Part shown: positions 12,288-23,576 of the stretch, in pieces
Layout: each line of letters begins with the position of its first letter
Position numbering within the stretch: position 1 is the first letter of the stretch
DNA from: Rhizomys pruinosus
Lineage: Eukaryota > Chordata > Mammalia > Rodentia > Spalacidae
NCBI GenBank assembly: GCA_009823505.1
Contig: VZQC01000265.1
Coordinates: forward strand, 5,080,563 to 5,144,562
Direction of reading: 5' to 3'
DNA length: 64,000 bases
The notes under the pieces: model-generated
Told to the model about the DNA's origin: nothing
Database searches by the model: none
What the model saw: only the letters and a program-made list of their open reading frames with translations
Position numbers and translations under genes: made by a program

Positions 12288-12458
12288 GCCAGGTGCGGTG
12301 GCACATGCCTTTAATCCCATCACTCTGGAGGCAGAGACAGGCGGATCTCTCTGTGAGTTCAAGGTCAGCCTGGTCTACAGAGTGAGTTCCAGGCCAGCTG
12401 GAGCTATACGGAGACCGTGTCTCAAAAACACCAAAAGAAAAAAGAAAGATGAAAGACA
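12288..12458 (+). mobile_element. B1 SINE
   Basis: Complete forward B1 from gccaggtgcggtggc to the A-rich tail. Confidence 0.9.
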
Positions 12459-12761
12459 CAGTCTGAAACTCTTCATCTAAAATGATGGACAAAGTGCTTC
12501 AAAAGCATCTAGGCCTGTTGACTCTCTGAGGAACCCCGGGATCGATCCTGAGGCTCTACTCTGCCTCTCTCACTCCCCTACTGCTCAACTGCCCTAGGGT
12601 GAGGTGTGAGACACAGACCTACTGCCAGAAGTTCAAGTTAGCCATGACAATTCTCCATGGAATCAGACAGAAGACTGGCATAATATCTTGTAGCAGTTAG
12701 TGACCATGGGGTTGAAAAAGTTAACAAGATTTGGAATTTGTCTGAGTGAGCTTAACAGTTA

Positions 12762-12894
12762 ACTCCTAGCACTCAGGAGGCAGAGGCAGGCGGATCTTTG
12801 TGAGTTCAAGGCCAACCTGGTCTACAGATTGAGTTCCTGGACAGCAGGGACTATAGGGAGACCCTGTCTAGAAAAAGACCAAAAAAAAAAAAAA
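12762..12894 (+). mobile_element. B1 SINE, 5'-truncated
   Basis: Begins at cctagcactcaggaggcag. Tail aaaaagacc plus A14. Flanks share agttaac. Confidence 0.88.
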
Positions 12895-13087
12895 TTAGTT
12901 AACAGCCAAGAAAGGTCAATGCCTGTCCTGTGAGGTGTTGGACAGAGTCTGCTAAGAATGGTGGCTTTTCACAATTTTGTGTTTTACCAATCATTTTGGG
13001 AAGTTAAAAATTCTCAAAGGCCCATTTACCTCACAAATTGCTGTACGGCAATGTAAAATTAAACTCATGTATGTGTCAGACAAAAGA

Positions 13088-13166
13088 TTTTGTGGTATTG
13101 GGGATCAAATCTAAGGTTTTGTGCATGTCAGGAATGCAGCTGACCACTGAGCTATATCCCTAGTCC
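13088..13166 (-). mobile_element. ID-like SINE
   Basis: Reverse ID: ggtattggggatcaaat, then cactgagctatatccctag. Confidence 0.7.
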
Positions 13167-13204
13167 TCTTACATGTGTTTATTGGGTGAAAAAAGAAGGA
13201 TGTG

Positions 13205-13347
13205 GCCGGGCATGGTGGCGCATGCCTTTAATCCTAGCACTTGGGAGGCAGAGGCAGGTGGATCTTTGTGAGTTCAGGCCAGCCTGGTCTACAGAGTGAA
13301 TTCCAGGACAGCTGGGGCTACAGGGAGACGCTGTCTCAAAAAGACCA
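13205..13347 (+). mobile_element. B1 SINE with perfect target-site duplication
   Basis: Complete B1 flanked by the 16-bp duplication aaaaaagaaggatgtg at 13189-13204 and 13348-13363. Confidence 0.96.
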
Positions 13348-13363
13348 AAAAAAGAAGGATGTG

Positions 13364-13944
13364 AAGTAGTTCACCAAAATGGTCAGAGGACCAAACACAC
13401 TACAGGCCAAAGTCTTGGTCTAAAAGAAAATGATGCTGTAGGATCTGATACTGCTGTCTGAGGTGAAGTTGGTGCCCAGCTTCTGTCTGATCTGGATATG
13501 TTTGTAAGCAGTGCAGCTGGGGCAGCAGACTTCAGAAACAAAAGCTTCAGCTGGCGAGGAGAAATCAAAATAATCCCTATTAACTTCCCATTATCTTAAA
13601 AATTAGAAACTCTAATGAAAGGCTTCTAAGTGAGCTGAGCAGCAGGAGGCCACCTCTGAGGGACGCTGCCTTCTGTGAGGATGTCTCTGTCCTCACCATG
13701 GGCAAGCTGAGTGCTGAGTGCCACAGAGCCATTTCCCTGGAAGCAACCTAGATTGAGTCTAGACCTCAGGACTTGGAAACTATAATGAAGAGGTAGACAG
13801 CAGCCGGGAGTCAGTCAGGCTGGCATGGAAGGAGAGCCTGTGTCTTTGTCTTTCACCATGACTCTGGTTACTTGTGCTTAAAATTTTCGGACTCTCCCCA
13901 CCCTTCTCCTCCTCCTTTTCCTCCTCTTCCTTTTACCTCCTCTC
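13364..13944. other. Non-repetitive interval, no gene seen
   Basis: No repeat recognised; the open frame at 13383-13568 on the - strand carries no motif. Confidence 0.45.
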
Positions 13945-14102
13945 AGGAAACCCAAACTGGCCTCAAATTCACTATGTAGGTAAGGATAACCTTGAACTTC
14001 TCATCCTCCTGGGGAGTACAGGTGTGTGTCACCATATGTTTACGGAGGGTTGAACTCAGGGTGTGCTAAGCAAGCACTCTAGCAACTACATGCTCAGCCT
14101 CA
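13945..14102 (-). mobile_element. ID/B1 composite SINE
   Basis: A 7SL-like part (caaattcactatgtaggta) is followed by an ID-like part (gggttgaactcagggtgtgc). This is the order of rodent ID-B1/B4 fusions read in reverse. Confidence 0.55.
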
Positions 14103-14159
14103 GATTTAGATTCTTTTAAGTGTAGTGCTGACTGAAGACAGGGAAACTTCTTGTAAAGG

Positions 14160-14262
14160 ACTTCTTTAGATGGCTTATGCCAGACATCCCAGCATTTGAG
14201 AGGCTGAGGCAGGACATGCTGCCAGTTGGAGGCGAATCTGAGCTATTAAACCTCTCTTAAAA
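14160..14262 (+). mobile_element. 7SL-derived SINE fragment, old
   Basis: Faint B1 order: atcccagcatttgagaggct, gaggcaggacatgctgccag. Confidence 0.4.
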
Positions 14263-14265
14263 CCT

Positions 14266-14500
14266 GGGGCTGGAGAAATGGCTTAGAGGTTAAGAGCACT
14301 GACTGCTCTTGCAGAGGACCCGAGTTCGATTCCCAGCACTCACATGGTGTCTAAGAACCGTCTTTAACTCCAGTTCCAGGGGAATCCGACACTCTTCTCT
14401 GACCTCCAAGGCATTGCATGACACGGGTGCACAAACCTACATGCAGACAGTACACTCATACACATAAAAAACAAAACAAAACAAAACAACAACAAAAAAA
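14266..14500 (+). mobile_element. B2 SINE without the duplication
   Basis: Full B2 head to tail with a single aactccagttccagg unit; tail is (AAAAC)n. Confidence 0.92.
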
Positions 14501-14504
14501 CATG

Positions 14505-14695
14505 GAGCATCTGGAGAGATGGCTCATCAGTTAAGAGCACTGGCTGTGCTTGCAGAGGACCCAGCACCCATGTGTCAGACAGCAACTGTCCATAACTCTA
14601 GTTCCACGGGATCTTATTCTGGCCTCCATGGGTATTTCATGCACATGGTGCACATGTATACATGCAGGTCCTCATACACATAAAATTGAACCACA
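14505..14695 (+). mobile_element. B2 SINE, older type
   Basis: B2 with a deleted B-box region (cttgcagaggacccagcacc), so its Pol III promoter is broken. Confidence 0.85.
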
Positions 14696-14770
14696 AATAA
14701 AAATGAAACCCCTCTTTGACCTCTATGACAAGACTGAGTTCTCATCATATTCCAGGTTGAGGAATATTTT

Positions 14771-14930
14771 TTTTTTTTTTTTTTTTTTTTTTGAGACAGG
14801 GTCTCCCTGTAGCCCCAGCTGTCCTGGAACTCACTCTGTAGACCAGGCTGGCCTTGAACTCACAAAGATCCGCCTGCCTCTGCCTCCCAAGTGCTAGGAT
14901 TAAAGGTGTGGGCCACCATGCCCAGCCAGA
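14771..14930 (-). mobile_element. B1 SINE with perfect target-site duplication
   Basis: Complete reverse B1 with a long poly-T. Flanked by ttgaggaatatttt at 14757-14770 and 14931-14944. Confidence 0.96.
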
Positions 14931-14944
14931 TTGAGGAATATTTT

Positions 14945-16334
14945 AAGAGGAGTTAGTTGGAGACTGCTTATTTTCCTCTGGCTATGCACAGCTATGGAAA
15001 CACACTTTTCACAGATCTGGCAAATCGTTTCTATTAGGTTATTAAAAAAGGTCACATACCCCCAGCCTCCAGATAAAAAGGCACATGAGGCTTAAATCAT
15101 GCCAGGAACAAGATTTACTTCCATGTGGAATTACCAGCAAGGGCTGCCTGCAGACACGTAGTGGAACCGGACAGCATGGCTGGCAGAGGGGGGAGGAAGA
15201 TGGTGCCTGGGGCCTACCCACTTATAGCCATGGGGCAGGCCTCAGGTACAGAGGAAGTGGTCAGAAGATTGACAGCCTCTGGAGGAAATGGGCTTCTGTG
15301 TCCCTTGGGATTCTGGGAAGCCCAGACCTAACAGTTTCCACTGTTTCTAACTTCTTACATTATTACATCTCAACTGCTCTGCACTATATCTTAGTACCCC
15401 ATGGCCCAACTGTACAGTCTCGTCTTAAGACCTTCAGCAAAGAATATGCCCAGCAGCACACATGGTGCTTCCCTGACACTCCTATTGAACACAGGGGAGA
15501 TTGATCATTAGGCAATAATGCTGTGCTGTTATTATTACCCTGATGTGTAATAAATCTGTGTGTTTATCACATAAATTAAGACCAGGCCCTATTTTCACTT
15601 TTCAACCTGCCAATAGTTTTATTGTAACAGCTCAGAGATGTGAGTTTTCCTTCTTAGCACAGTAGAGAAAGCTGTGAAACTTGGAGAAGGAAAGGATACT
15701 TCTAAGCCATTGCACTGCAGGTACAGTACAGTAAGCCTACTCATCAGGACCAACACCTAACATTTTTGTGCTTCAGAGCATTAGGAGAACTGTGAGGCCT
15801 TACAAGGACCAAGAGAATTCATTTGAATTCATTTCCCTATCAATGGTACCTTGCTGAGCTGACCTTCCTCCTACTGCAGACATATAGACAGACTTGCTTT
15901 CTATGATAAACCTGAGCTGATAGTAAGATCACAAAGTGGCTCTGGAAATCATTAAAGTCAGCAGATGAGCTTTGGTGAGATTCTCCCATAGGCTGAGAAT
16001 GTGCTAATCTGTCTATTTTGGCAACTACCGCTCCGAGTGAAGAGGGGGAGCTGAGAAACCCTACATCCCCCAGGAGGACATGATCTGTTTCAGGCGTCTA
16101 AGAGAGACACCCTGGCTTTTTTCTTTCACACCACACACCCCAATTGCCCTAGGCAAGAAAAGCCCTTGAGTCATACTTGCTCTGCTCCTGAGCACAGTCA
16201 AAGTCCAAGCCAGGTCTTTAATTGAAAGCTCTGTGTACCTGACGCTTCGTTGATTATTTTTAATTTCTGTCAAAAGTTCTTCTCCTTGATAGCAAATTCA
16301 ATTTCTAGTGTCTATTTTTAGAATATAGCCCTTC
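14945..16334. other. Non-repetitive interval, no gene seen
   Basis: Contains the longest non-repeat open frame of the left half (15085-15504, 139 codons). It has no recognisable domain, and I see no splice or promoter context, so I treat it as chance. Confidence 0.4.
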
Positions 16335-16556
16335 CTCTTTAAATTTTATTTTATGTGTATGAGTGTATTGCCTGCACACAATGAAGTGCACCCATGTTGT
16401 ACAATGCCTATGGAGGTCAGAAGAGAATGTCAGTTGGATCTCTTGAAACTGGAGTTGTGGATGGGTGTTAGCTTCCATGTGGGAATGGGAATTTTAACCC
16501 TGGTCTTCTGCAAGAGTAGCCATTGCTGTTAACTGCTGAGCCATCTCTCCAGCCCC
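16335..16556 (-). mobile_element. B2 SINE, older type
   Basis: Full reverse B2, tail to head (gccatctctccagcccc). Confidence 0.87.
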
Positions 16557-16572
16557 TTTACTTCTTTTTAAG

Positions 16573-16881
16573 TTGGGCTGAGGAGATAGCTCAGTGAGTA
16601 AAGTGCTTGGGGCACACGCATAAGGACATGAATTTGAATCCCCAGAACTCACATAAAACCAGAAGCTTACGTCTATAATCTCAGCGGTCCCACAGCAAGA
16701 TGGGAGGTGGGAACAGAAGAGTCCCCAGAACTTTGTTGGCCAGCTAGATTGGCATATACAGTTGCAAGCAACAAAGAGACAGATCCTGTCTCAAACAATG
16801 CAGAAATTGAGCACTGAATCTGAGGTTGTTTCCTGACCGAGCACCAGGCACAGCATGCATGTGAACCCAGCCTCCTCACAC

Positions 16882-16924
<43 letters not shown>
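16573..16924 (+). mobile_element. B4-like composite SINE with (CA)n tail
   Basis: A tRNA-like head (gagatagctcagtgagtaaa) is followed by a degenerate 7SL-like middle (cagatcctgtctcaaac) and a CA run at 16886-16924. Same family as 19150, 42780 and 46501. Confidence 0.6.
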
Positions 16925-16927
<3 letters not shown>

Positions 16928-17102
16928 TGCACACACACAGTGCTAGTCACTCAATATTTCTTAAGCTTGTGGTTACTAAGCTTTCATCTGTCTTTTTCTT
17001 CCATCTTTCCCCCGGCATGCCTGAATTTTGTCTGTGACACGCCCACACAACTGAGCTCAATATACAGGTGTTGATTAACCAACTTCCAAATTGTCTTCTT
17101 TG

Positions 17103-17318
17103 GGGCTGGAAAGGTGGCTCAGAGGTTAAGAGCACTTGTTGCTATTGCAGAGGACCCAGGTTCACTTCCTAGCATCTACATGGTGGCCCCCAACCATCTA
17201 TAACTCAAGTTCCTGGGGATGGAATGCCCTCTTCTGGTCTCTGTGGGCACCAGGCACACACATGGCACACATACATACATTTAGGCAAACATATACACAA
17301 AATAAAAATAAAATTTTT
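17103..17318 (+). mobile_element. B2 SINE, older type
   Basis: Recognisable B2 head and mouse-like 3' half (ctctgtgggcaccaggcac). Confidence 0.88.
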
Positions 17319-17355
17319 TTGTGGTTGTGTTTGGGGAGATTGTTTCCTTTCATTT

Positions 17356-17500
17356 GGTCTTTTTGAGACAATGTCTCCCTGTAGCCCCAGCTGGCCTGGA
17401 ACTAAGTACATAAACCACATTGGCCTCAATCTCACAGAGATCCACCTGCCTCTGCCTCCCAAGTGCTAGGATTAAAGGGGTGCAATACCATGTGTACCCA
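17356..17500 (-). mobile_element. B1 SINE
   Basis: Reverse B1 with ggtctttttgagaca tail junction. Confidence 0.85.
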
Positions 17501-17515
17501 AATAAACTTTTTTTT

Positions 17516-17727
17516 CTTTACTTTTTATTTTATGTGTATGAATGTTTTGCCTGTGTGTATGTAAGTACACTTCTGTGGTGTAATGCTTAAGGAGGGCAGT
17601 TCCAGGATCTCCTGGAACTAGAGTTAGGGATGCTTATTAGCTGCCATGTGGGGGCTGGGAACTGAACCCAGGTCCCCTACAAGAGCATCCAGTACTCTTA
17701 ACCACTGAGCCATCTCTCCAACTCCCC
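17516..17727 (-). mobile_element. B2 SINE, older type
   Basis: Full reverse B2 ending gagccatctctcc. Confidence 0.87.
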
Positions 17728-17772
17728 AAAATAAAATCTTTGCAAACAATTGTTTTTCAGCTCCTTCGGCAG

Positions 17773-17936
17773 CCACCAGGTCTGTCCCCCTAGCTCGCCG
17801 CCATCTTGTGCTGCCCTGACATTCCCACCAGGTCTGTCCCCCTAGCTCGCCGCCATCTTGTGCTGCCCTGACATTCCCACCGGGTCTGTCCCCCTAGCTC
17901 TCTGCCATCTTGTGCTGCCCTGACATTCCCACTGGT
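17773..17936. repeat. 52-bp tandem repeat, 3 units plus a partial
   Basis: Units start at 17773, 17825 and 17877, and a fourth breaks off after 17929. Each contains ccatcttgtgctgccctgac. Units 1 and 2 contain gccgccatcttg, which matches the YY1 binding consensus; unit 3 has tctgccatcttg. Another YY1-like site (aaaatggcc) follows near 17956. Origin unknown: possibly a piece of an LTR or an L1-type promoter. Confidence 0.9.
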
Positions 17937-18360
17937 CCTATGACTTTCCGCAGCAAAATGGCCAACTTCCCTGATAACTGCCTTGGCAAAGCCTCACATA
18001 CTCCTTTTCTCCATAGAAAATAATGTACTTTTTGTTCAAGTCTCATTTGTTAGGTGCAAATACAAAGACAGAGAACTTCATTCTTCTACTTTCAGTATTC
18101 TCATAAATTCCATTTTTTTCTCTTATTTCCCTTTCTAATATATTCTACCTTTAGTTAGTCTGTAACAAGCTAGATCAGTGGGAACTCTGAAAAAACCGAG
18201 ATAATAATTTCTGAATCCATTTTGAATTTGGGATATACGTCTTCAGCTTAAATTAATATTGTAAATTTACTGGCAGTGTGTTTTCTACTTTTTAGACTGT
18301 ACTATTTTTCTTTGAGCAAGTTTGGTGTCTGGTTTAACAAGTCATCAAAATGAAAAGGAC

Positions 18361-18615
18361 AATTTTTTTTTATTTGTTTATTTTTAAGGGATTCTACAAT
18401 ATAATGACACAGTTGTTTGCATATAACATTGATGTTACTCAGTTTGTCATACAATTAGATAACTGGTACATTTTGCAAGTATCTATGTCCAAATTTTGAA
18501 CAACCCAAGGTTCCCATAGTCCAGTTGGAGAAGCTTGTATGCACAGGCATGTTGATCAATTAGGAGTCCAGACTATATTCCTGTAGTCTCATGATTCACC
18601 CCTATCTCTACGCAG
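18361..18615 (-). mobile_element. X repeat, copy 3 (diverged)
   Basis: On the - strand it matches the 3' two thirds of the X copy at 19802 (for example ctggactcctaattgatcaa against ctggacactcatctgatcaa). It ends in an A-rich tail at 18361-18388. The 9-bp flanks gaaaaggac (18352-18360 and 18616-18624) look like a target-site duplication, so X was moved by L1-type retrotransposition. Confidence 0.6.
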
Positions 18616-18643
18616 GAAAAGGACCATTTTAAACTCCTTTTCT

Positions 18644-18895
18644 TTTTTTTTTATTAATTAATTTTATTTATTTTTGTATGTGTATGAATGTATTGTCTGC
18701 ATGCAAGTTTGTGCACCCGTGTCGTGGCAACGCTGCGGAGGTCAGAAGAGGGTATCGGATTCCCCTGGAACTGGAGTTCTCGTGGAATTGGAGTTTCAGA
18801 CGGTTCTCGGCCGCCATGTGGGTGCTGGGGATCAAACCCGGGTCCTCTGCAAGAGCGGTCGGTGCTCTTAACCACTAGGCCATCTCTCCAGCCCC
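18644..18895 (-). mobile_element. B2 SINE, 17-bp-duplication subfamily
   Basis: Full reverse B2 with both ctggaa-tggagtt units. Flanked by aactccttttct at 18632-18643 and 18898-18909. Confidence 0.95.
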
Positions 18896-19149
18896 TTAAC
18901 TCCTTTTCTAACTTTAGCTCTATTCTACTATTGCTCCTACACTTACTGGTGTCCTAACACCATGTTTGTGCCCACACATGAGTGTGAGCGTACACATGCA
19001 CACACACACACACAGCACAGCAACAAGGAAGACAAATGAAGTCCTTCTTTGCATTCCCCTTAGGTTGTGTCACTGTTTGGAAGTTACTGGTTCTTATCAA
19101 GAATCAGACATGGAGAGTAGGGAGTTTATATAAGCCCAAGGCTTGAGTC
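18896..19149. other. Short interval with a small (CA)n
   Basis: No gene seen; a CA run lies near 18995-19014. Confidence 0.5.
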
Positions 19150-19472
19150 TGTGTGGTGTGTGTGTGTGTGTGCATGAATGTGGGTGCACATATGTTCACA
19201 TTGGTGTGGAGGCCAGAAGTCAACTTTGGGTGTTATTTCTCAGAAGCTGTCCACCTAGTTTCCTTAGACACGGTCTCTTACTGGGACCTGGTGTTCCTTG
19301 ATTAGACTAGGTTGGGAAGCCCTAGGGATGTGCCTCTCTCTACCCTCAGCCCTTAGATTACAAGTGTTGGCCACTATGCTGGGCTTTTTACATGGGTGCT
19401 ATGGATTGAACTCAGGTCCTCATGCATTCACAGCAAGAACTTTACTGATTGAGTCACCACCCCATCTCCTTG
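19150..19472 (-). mobile_element. B4-like composite SINE
   Basis: A (TG)n tail is followed by a degraded middle and a tRNA-like end (tgaactcaggtcctcatg, gagtcaccaccccatctcc). Same family as 16573. Confidence 0.6.
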
Positions 19473-19801
19473 AATCTTTCTTTTTAAAAAAAAATAACCA
19501 GCTACACCTCACCTACCTGGAAATACTGTGTAGCAGTGATAGCCATATGCCTGTATATCCCAAATCTAATTGACTATTGGCTCTCTCCTTGGAGTAATAA
19601 CCCATGGCTGATGCCACAAGCTTACATCCTCTAGTGGTTAGGAGATGTTATAAGCCACAGTAAGACCCTGTCATATTTTACAGAGAAAACATAATTCATG
19701 GATTAACATACCATACAAACACCTGTGTCTATACCAAGTAACCTACCATAACAATTAGTACTGTTTAAATACCTATATATCTAATTACTTGTGCTTCATT
19801 A

Positions 19802-20240
19802 GTAGGATTGAAAGGTTATTCATGGACAAACTGTCAGCCCATGAAAGGAAACAGCCAGAATTGACCAGAGCCCAAGACAATAACTCCAGAGAAAGTAGAC
19901 TGTTTTGCTTCTCGTCCACCTCTGCCCGTTTTCTAAGCCTAGGGAACAATCTGCGGAAGAGGGGGCGTGGTAGAACGTAAGGGCTGCGATTGGGGTGAAT
20001 GACGAAACTACAGCAATATAATCTGGACACTCATCTGATCAACTTGATTGAACATACAAGCCCCCCCAGCTGGATGGTGGGACCCATGGGCCATGTGGGT
20101 TTGGGCACAACTGCTTGCAAATTGGTTTTATATGAAGGGTGCTTGTACTCATAAATTATTACTTATTGTTAAAAAATGGAAAAAAATAAAGAAGTAAAAA
20201 AAAAGGTGAAGAACTGATTGAAGACAAAAAAATAAAATTT
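19802..20240 (+). mobile_element. X repeat, copy 1
   Basis: Unnamed element of about 370 bp beginning gtaggattgaaaggttat and ending ttacttattgtt, followed by an A-rich tail. The same 5' boundary recurs in the copy at 50020, where the element is internally inverted. It could be the 3' UTR of an L1 subfamily or a processed non-coding RNA. No open frame covers it. Confidence 0.6.
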
Positions 20241-20245
20241 CAAAA

Positions 20246-20480
20246 AAACATTTTTATTGAAGTTTTGTACATTTCACACATCATCTCTCAGTCCGATTTA
20301 GATGCATTTCCCTTGCCATGCTCCCACCCCACCCCAGTTCATGCGTTCTGCCATACATGTGTTGTATCTTTTTCTGAGTCTTTTTTAAAGTTTTTCAAAG
20401 CAGAAGATTATTGTTTTGGGGAGAATTTTACTGTTTTGGTTGGTTCTTTGTCCCACTTCTTTTGTTGTTAAAGATGCTCT
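20246..20480 (-). mobile_element. L1 3' UTR fragment
   Basis: Reverse L1 3' end: tttttattgaagttttgtac, then the C-rich tract ccaccccaccccagttcatg, like those at 34985 and 60484. Confidence 0.75.
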
Positions 20481-20686
20481 GGCATATGTTCATCTTTTCA
20501 ATGAATCACTGGATTATGGTAACAAACATTTACTGAGTGCTTAACGCTATACCCCAATACTATACTGTCTAAAACGATAGACTCTAACTCATTTTCTAAG
20601 GCAGTAGTATTCCCAACTTATAAATGAGGAAACAAATATTTGGAAACATATAGGGTAACTTACACTAATTAAGAAAAACAATTTTA

Positions 20687-20923
20687 TGGGGCTGGAGAGA
20701 TGGCTCAGCAGTTAAGAGCACTGACTGCTCTTGCAGAGGACCAGGGTTCGATTCCCAGCACCCACATGGTGGCTAAGAACCATCTTTAACTCCAGTTCCA
20801 GGGGAATCAGATGCCCTCTTCTGACCTCTGTGGCATTGCACAACACGGGTGCACCAACTTACATGCAGACAGTACACTCATACACATAAAAAATAATAAA
20901 ATAGAGAAAAAAAATTAAAAAAA
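20687..20923 (+). mobile_element. B2 SINE without the duplication
   Basis: Complete B2 with flanks aagaaaaacaatttt (20671-20685) and aagaaaagcaatttt (20924-20938), one mismatch. Confidence 0.95.
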
Positions 20924-20938
20924 AAGAAAAGCAATTTT

Positions 20939-21095
20939 GAGGTGTGGTGGCGCACGCCTTTAATCCCAGAACTCGAGAGGCAGAGGCAGGCGAATCTCTG
21001 TGAGTTCAAGCAGCCTGGTCTACATAGCAAGCTCCAGGCCAGCTGGGGCTAAAGGGAGACCCTGTCTCAAAAAGACCAAAAAGAAAAAAAAAAAA
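20939..21095 (+). mobile_element. B1 SINE
   Basis: Complete B1 starting directly after the B2 duplication; tail aaaaagaccaaaaag. Confidence 0.92.
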
Positions 21096-21194
21096 GAAGC
21101 TAATAAATTTGGGCACCTATATGTTTGTTCTAAAATATATATTATTTAAATTATTTAATGTTAACAACTTTATAAGATAAATGTCATCCATAAT

Positions 21195-21290
21195 TTATAT
21201 ATAGAAAAACTGAAGCTCAGAAAGGTTAAGAAATTTGTTCAGTCACAGAACTAATAAGTGGCAGAACTTGAACTCACACTCCACAGGCTG
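21195..21290 (-). mobile_element. MIR remnant
   Basis: Reverse MIR core: gctcagaaaggttaagaaat, cacagaactaataagtggca. Confidence 0.65.
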
Positions 21291-22324
21291 TAACCCTTTA
21301 GGCTGCCAGACATAATACAGGACACCCAGTTACCTGTGAATTTCAGATAAAAATTTCCTATCATTGCATGAAACATATTTATAAGTATATTCATTTATTT
21401 GAAATGCACATTTAATGAGACATCTTGTATTTGTCTTTGATCATCTAGCAACCATACACACAATATTCCTTCCATAAATTCCATTGCTTGGGCTTGATTA
21501 ATTTGTTGCTTAAAGGCACTTGAAATTTGCTACAGCATAAATAATGCTAGGTTCCTCCTCGATGCTGGGCAAACCCTTTTGGATTCCTTTTCCCTCCATT
21601 TATGGAAGGCTGGGTTGGTCTGCTGACTGTCTTCTCCCAGATAGTGCAAGCTTGTCTCTTCTGATAAGAAGCCTTTGCTTACTCTTGGCACATTCTGGCC
21701 CTGTGCCTACACTGGGTTATCTCTTCAGAGGCCAGCTGTGTCCTGCCTGCTGGCACTCATTATCCAACCTGCTTGCTGCAGGAATTCTTGATTCCTAGGA
21801 GCTCAGAGCTACTCTGCTGAGCAGCTGCATCCTTCGAGGTAACAAGATTCACCCAAAGGAATGAAAATGAATGGGCAGGCTGAATCTCAGCAGAAGGGGA
21901 CCTTGCAAATAAAATCTGTTGTAGGAAACAGTAATAGGAAAAAGACATTAAAAAAAAAAAAAGACATGCCACCAAAGAGGCAACATTTTTTTTTTTTCCG
22001 ATCAAGCCCAAGGTTTTGCACTATCACTGAGGTACATCCCCAGCCCAACAAAGGACCCTTGATTAATTGTGCATCTCCTCTACTCTGATGGAGCTGTCTT
22101 TTTATTTTTGTGATTTTCATACAATATAATTTGATGGTATTTAGATCCTCTCTTCTATCCACACCTCCCCTTCCTGCTAATGTAACTTTCATTCAATGCA
22201 CAGCATGCATCTCTGTCTGTCTTCTTTTACCAGCTGAATGGAAGAAACAGAAGCTGCTGTCTGTCTGTCTGTCATCTACTTATTTTGAGCATCTGACTGC
22301 TAATGTACTGAGTTTATTTTATTT
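21291..22324. other. Mostly non-repetitive interval
   Basis: No gene seen. A short ID-like piece lies at about 22001-22046 (gaggtacatccccagccc). Confidence 0.4.
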
Positions 22325-22477
22325 TATATTTGTGACACAGTTTCATGTAATCCAGGCTAGCCTCAAAATCCTATGTAGCTCAAAGTCCTATGTAGCTCAG
22401 GATGACTTAGAACTTTGGACTTTCCTGCCTCGGCTCCACAGTGCTGGGATTATAGGTGTATGCCACCACAGCCAGCT
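22325..22477 (-). mobile_element. Old B1-type SINE with internal duplication
   Basis: Reverse 7SL-derived core. tcctatgtagctca occurs twice about 20 bp apart. Confidence 0.6.
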
Positions 22478-22554
22478 TCAGAAACTGCTGTAAATAGCTG
22501 CCTAGAAGCTAAATGCTTTGTCCCTCAGATCACCCATATTTTTTGTATATATTA

Positions 22555-22650
22555 TAGATAAGAATGCTAAGGCTTCAAGAGGTTAAGTGATTCACCCACC
22601 GTCACACAGCTGGCAAGTGACAGCCAGCCGCTGCACTGGATTCACACCTG
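22555..22650 (-). mobile_element. MIR remnant
   Basis: Reverse MIR core: caagaggttaagtgattcac, tcacacagctggcaagtgac. Confidence 0.7.
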
Positions 22651-22827
22651 TGTCATCTTACTCAGAGGAGCCACACACTTAATTATTGCATAGCAATGCT
22701 TCTATAGCATGAGATCAGTAAATACTGCTTCTGTGGTGAAGAAGCAGTTTTAAAACCATTCACATCTGTTGCTGACTTTTACGTCAAAGGCATGAAACAT
22801 TCTCTTTGTTAAATAGTGAAAAATCTC

Positions 22828-22989
22828 AGCCGGGCGTGGTGGTGCACACCTTTAATCCTAGCACTTGGGAGGCAGAGGCAGGCGGATCTTTGTGAGTTCA
22901 AGGCCAGCCTGGTCTACAGAGCGAGTTCCAGGACAGCTGGGGCCACAGGGAGACCCTGTCTCAAAAAAAAAAATACCAAAAAAAAAAAA
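22828..22989 (+). mobile_element. B1 SINE with perfect target-site duplication
   Basis: Complete B1 flanked by the 17-bp aaatagtgaaaaatctc at 22811-22827 and 22990-23006. Confidence 0.97.
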
Positions 22990-23404
22990 AAATAGTGAAA
23001 AATCTCTATGGGGAGGAGCAGGTAGGTGGTAAATGGCCTGGGGAGGCTTAAATTAGTTGCTGTGATTAGTAGATAGCATATACTGCATGTGATTCCTGCC
23101 TGAGTTGGACAACACCTGAACTGGTTTGTGTCCAGATTCAACCAGAGAAACACATGGATCACTTACTTATAAATCATAGCAATGTCATGTTGCTAAAAAA
23201 GATTCCAAATGATTACTTTTTGCTGTACAGATCTGTGTCTACTGGTAATGAACAATTTGTGGAGCAGCAACACATGTCTAAGGAATTAGCTGGCTTATAT
23301 TCTTTTTTCCCATATATGGGTGTATGAGCTTGAATTCATGATTGCTGCCTCCAAATAACTTACGTTTTGATTCAACCAATGTTTTGGTGTTTTAAGAGTC
23401 AGCT

Positions 23405-23542
23405 AGCAAACCAGGTGTGGTTCTGCCTCCGAGCACGCAGGAGGCAGAAACAGGTAGCTCTCCATGCGATTGAGGCCAGCCAGGTCAATGGAACCAGTTC
23501 TAGGATAGCGAGGACTAAAGGGAGACTCTGTCTCAAAAAGAC

Positions 23543-23573
<31 letters not shown>
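23405..23573 (+). mobile_element. B1 SINE, diverged, long A tail
   Basis: B1 with many substitutions but a pure A tail of about 30 bp (23544-23573) after aaaaagacc. Confidence 0.8.

Positions 23574-23576
<3 letters not shown>

Noticed and set aside
15085..15504. 139-codon open frame
   Set aside because: No domain, no promoter or splice context, and a second overlapping frame in the same area. Treated as chance.
16886..16924. Z-DNA or regulatory role for the CA runs
   Set aside because: CA runs are very common in rodent DNA and nothing here points to a special role.
17773..17936. CRISPR-like array
   Set aside because: Direct tandem units without spacers, in a vertebrate genome; it is a minisatellite.
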